From Flavisolibacter sp. (GTDB taxonomy: Bacteria > Bacteroidota > Bacteroidia > Chitinophagales > Chitinophagaceae): a stretch of DNA of 7,534 nucleotides. This document shows, one piece after another, positions 6,502 to 7,534 of this stretch. Both the position numbers and the translations under genes were made by a program. The stretch's first letter is position 1. Each line of letters starts with the position of its first letter. Below the pieces are notes generated by a model that saw nothing but the letters and a program-made list of their open reading frames with translations, did no database searches and was not told the DNA's origin. The stretch covers positions 226-7,759 of the forward strand of contig JAGIAB010000143.1 in NCBI GenBank assembly GCA_017745135.1. The letters are read 5' to 3'.

Positions 6502-6600
6502 TTAAAATCAATTGCTGACAGTACTTAATTAATAACCTAGTGAATATAAGTTTTTTTAAAATTATTAAGACTTTAGCCCTTGGTCTTGTTGTAAAATAAA

Positions 6601-6629
6601 AAGCCCCGGAAGTAATACCTCCGGGGCTT
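6601..6629 (-). terminator. Rho-independent terminator following the tRNA 3' end
   Basis: AAGCCCCGGA (6601-6610) and TCCGGGGCTT (6620-6629) pair perfectly around a 9-base loop. On the minus strand the stem is followed by TTTATTTTA; on the plus strand by CGTCGTGC, so it acts on the minus strand. It sits five bases past the tRNA 3' end (6635), which is the position expected for the native terminator of that tRNA transcript. Confidence 0.85.
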
Positions 6630-6634
6630 CGTCG

Positions 6635-6651
6635 TGCCCAGAACAGGATTC
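6635..6651 (-). other. tRNA 3'-end fragment, probable distal attachment site of an integrative element
   Basis: The minus strand reads GAATCCTGTTCTGGGCA, which fits the end of a tRNA: T-loop GAAT, T-stem 3' strand CCTGT, acceptor 3' strand TCTGGGC and discriminator A. A tRNA with acceptor GCCCAGA fits a Bacteroidota tRNA-Leu best, but the isotype cannot be proved from this fragment. Immediately upstream (higher coordinates) the sequence is not tRNA: no T-stem 5' strand, anticodon arm or D arm follows. Tyrosine recombinases that target tRNA genes leave exactly such a 3' copy at the far end of the integrated DNA, with the native terminator beyond it. By that logic the element extends to the right. 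Confidence 0.65.
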
Positions 6652-6686
6652 TTGAGCGCCTGTAAAACAGTTTATAACAAAGGTTA

Positions 6687-6717
6687 GGTGTCAAACGGGT
6701 GTCATAACTAAATGACA
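6687..6717. repeat. GGTGTCA direct repeats and TGTCAT/ATGACA inverted repeat beside the attachment site
   Basis: GGTGTCA occurs at 6687-6693 and 6698-6704 (11 bases apart, one helical turn), and the second copy forms an inverted repeat with ATGACA (6712-6717) across a 6-base spacer. This places three TGTCA-type half sites within 31 bases, about 40 bases inside the tRNA fragment. Arm-type sites for tyrosine recombinases or excisionase commonly sit there. The role is inferred; the repeats themselves are seen directly. Confidence 0.5.
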
Positions 6718-6846
6718 TTGAGTAAATTACACACTTTTTAACTCTTTTCGCCTGTCCAGGCAAATATAAGGAATTGAAGCTTTCTCATCATTAATTCTCT
6801 ATATTTTTTATCATTCTCTGAACTTACTTTTCGGGCACAAGCTACT

Positions 6847-6868
6847 TATTTAAGAATTTGCTTAAATA
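6847..6868. promoter_or_regulatory. Probable operator of the ArsR-family repressor
   Basis: TATTTAAG (6847-6854) and CTTAAATA (6861-6868) form a perfect 8-base dyad with a 6-base spacer. A direct repeat, TACTTATTT (6843-6851 and 6867-6875), overlaps it. The dyad spacer contains the TTTG -33 box, so a dimer bound here would block RNA polymerase. ArsR/SmtB repressors are known to bind AT-rich dyads of this size at their own promoters and to leave DNA when metal binds. Confidence 0.65.
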
Positions 6869-6888
6869 CTTATTTCCTCTTACTTTTG
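6857..6888 (+). promoter_or_regulatory. Bacteroidota-type promoter of the mercury operon
   Basis: TTTG (6857-6860) and TACTTTTG (6881-6888) match the Bacteroidota -33 (TTTG) and -7 (TAnnTTTG) consensus with no mismatch and a 20-base spacer. Transcription would start at about 6891-6895, practically on the arsR ATG at 6893, so the mRNA would be leaderless or nearly so. Confidence 0.75.
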
Positions 6889-6892
6889 AGGG

Positions 6893-7270
6893 ATGGAAAG
6901 CAATACTTGTATTCGACAGTTCGCTGATCAAGCACAGATTGAAACCTGTAAGGGTAAGCTTAAAACTGCACAAAAATCATTTAGCAACTTGTCTAATGTG
7001 CTGGCACTTGCTGGCAATGAAGTCCGCCTGAAAATTCTTTATTTATTGGAAGAAGAAAAAGAACTGTGCCCCTGTGATCTATCAGATATATTAAGCATGA
7101 CCATTCCGGCTGTATCTCAGCATTTAAGAAAACTCAAAGATGGGGGCATCGTTCATACCAGAAAGCAAGGACAGACCATCTATTATTCTCTTACCCAGGA
7201 CAACCTGAAAATAGTAAAGCCCTTCTTTAGACATATCAACAAAGAAACCGAAAAAGTAGAAATGCCATGA
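6893..7270 (+). CDS. ArsR/SmtB-family metal-responsive repressor of the mercury operon
   Basis: A 125-residue winged-helix repressor. Residues ~35-105 carry the ArsR fold: NEVRLKILYLLEEEKELCPCDLSDIL, recognition helix MTIPAVSQHLRKLKDGGIV, and the beta-wing HTRKQGQTIYYSL. Cys59 and Cys61 (ELCPCDL) match the ELCVCDL metal site of classic ArsR sensors; Cys6 and Cys19 in the N-terminal extension are further candidate ligands. In the family, binding of As(III), Hg(II) or similar soft metals releases the repressor from its operator. The next gene is merTP, overlapping by ATGA, so mercury is the likely inducer. The start at 6893 fits the family N-terminus (MESNTCIRQ) and places the ATG at the predicted transcription start. 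The alternative reading, an arsenic regulator, is made less likely by the neighbour. Confidence 0.9.
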   Translation: MESNTCIRQFADQAQIETCKGKLKTAQKSFSNLSNVLALAGNEVRLKILYLLEEEKELCPCDLSDILSMTIPAVSQHLRKLKDGGIVHTRKQGQTIYYSLTQDNLKIVKPFFRHINKETEKVEMP

Positions 7271-7534
7271 ATAAAGCAAAATCATCTGGTGCTGTAATTG
7301 GCACAAGCCTGCTTTCTGCTCTTGCTGCTTCTCTCTGTTGTATTACTCCAGTTATCGCTATGCTTGCCGGAAGTAGCAGCATCGCGGCCAATTTCTCATG
7401 GCTGGAACCAGCACGGCCTTACCTGATCGGCTTGTCAATTATTGTACTTGCCTTTGCCTGGTATCAGCAATTAAAGTCTCCCCAAAAAACAGCTATGGAT
7501 TGTAATTGTGAGACTACCCCAAAGTCTTCATTTT
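7267..7534 (+). CDS. merTP: Mercuric transport protein MerT/MerTP, 5' part
   Basis: The first 89 codons of a gene that runs past the window end. Two hydrophobic helices are visible: residues ~9-34 (IGTSLLSALAASLCCITPVIAMLAG) and ~51-66 (PYLIGLSIIVLAFAWY). The vicinal Cys24-Cys25 in the first helix is the MerT motif that takes Hg(II) from the periplasmic carrier, and DCNCE (Cys79, Cys81) supplies the cytoplasmic-side pair between helices 2 and 3. Family role: mercury uptake across the inner membrane for delivery to mercuric reductase. Bacteroidota forms usually continue into a third helix and a fused MerP-like HMA domain; whether that is so here lies outside the window. The start ATG overlaps the arsR stop (ATGA), so the two are translationally coupled. 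A merA gene would be expected further right. Confidence 0.85.
   Translation, partial: MNKAKSSGAVIGTSLLSALAASLCCITPVIAMLAGSSSIAANFSWLEPARPYLIGLSIIVLAFAWYQQLKSPQKTAMDCNCETTPKSSF

Larger units (their letters stand above)
6502..6892. other. Intergenic boundary region between the PIN/ImmA block and the mercury operon
   Basis: About 390 bases without a gene, separating two divergent transcripts. From left to right it holds an AT-rich upstream region for the ImmA/IrrE gene (6502-6600, no confident promoter), a minus-strand terminator, a 17-base tRNA 3' end, short TGTCA-type repeats, and the arsR operator and promoter, each listed separately. An open minus frame spans 6431-6763, but it reads through the terminator hairpin and tRNA end and has no recognisable product. 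No integrase gene lies inside the window. Confidence 0.6.

Noticed and set aside
6601..6720. A complete tRNA gene at the tRNA-like end
   Set aside because: Upstream sequence lacks the T-stem 5' strand, anticodon arm and D arm, so only the 3' end is present.
6431..6763. Open minus-strand frame of 110 codons overlapping the start of the HTH-ImmA/IrrE gene
   Set aside because: It reads through the terminator hairpin and tRNA end, has no recognisable domain, and overlaps the true gene in another frame.
1..7534. CRISPR array or transposon with terminal inverted repeats
   Set aside because: No regularly spaced repeats and no transposase-like protein were seen in the window.

Overview
The window looks like chromosomal accessory DNA from a Bacteroidota bacterium, most likely a Chitinophagaceae-type soil or environmental lineage. 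The evidence is a Bacteroidota-style promoter (TTTG, 20-base spacer, TAnnTTTG), a SusD/Chitinophaga-like lipoprotein signal followed by K-D-D residues, a carbohydrate porin of the kind common in that group, a C-terminal NPVKSLRTE-type FtsX permease, and an ArsR-MerTP mercury pair of Bacteroidota type. No species can be named from the sequence alone.

Left part (1-3309): a rearrangement scar joins the last ~25 codons of a glycoside hydrolase family 3 gene (minus strand) to the 3' two-hundred codons of an FtsX/MacB-type ABC permease (plus strand). A gene-poor stretch follows, with one possible 36-residue membrane ORF and a terminator-like hairpin, then an intact lipoprotein of unknown function. 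Facing it is a complete OprB-like carbohydrate porin. The lipoprotein and porin have near-50% GC in sampled stretches.

Middle part (3356-6501): a dead ECF sigma-factor fragment (nonsense codon in the conserved QETF motif, 3' end missing) marks the edge of an AT-rich block (about one third GC in sampled stretches). This block carries three minus-strand genes in a row: an HTH plus ImmA/IrrE metalloprotease protein, an overlapping PIN-like nuclease gene, and, 73 bases further on, a protein with a signal peptide and a proteasome-beta-like Ntn-hydrolase fold. A strong minus-strand terminator lies beyond the third gene. The first two genes have the layout of a toxin-antitoxin or stress-response module. 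The third gene, an exported proteasome-like hydrolase, is the least expected part and the best candidate for something undescribed.

Right part (6600-7534): a minus-strand rho-independent terminator is followed directly by the last ~17 bases of a tRNA gene with no tRNA body behind it. This is what a tRNA-targeting integrative element leaves at its distal attachment site, so an element probably begins here and runs rightward. Beside it are short TGTCA repeats that may be recombinase-binding sites. The element carries a mercury operon: an ArsR-family repressor with a CPC metal site, its operator embedded in a near-leaderless promoter, and the start of merTP, which overlaps arsR by ATGA and runs off the window end.
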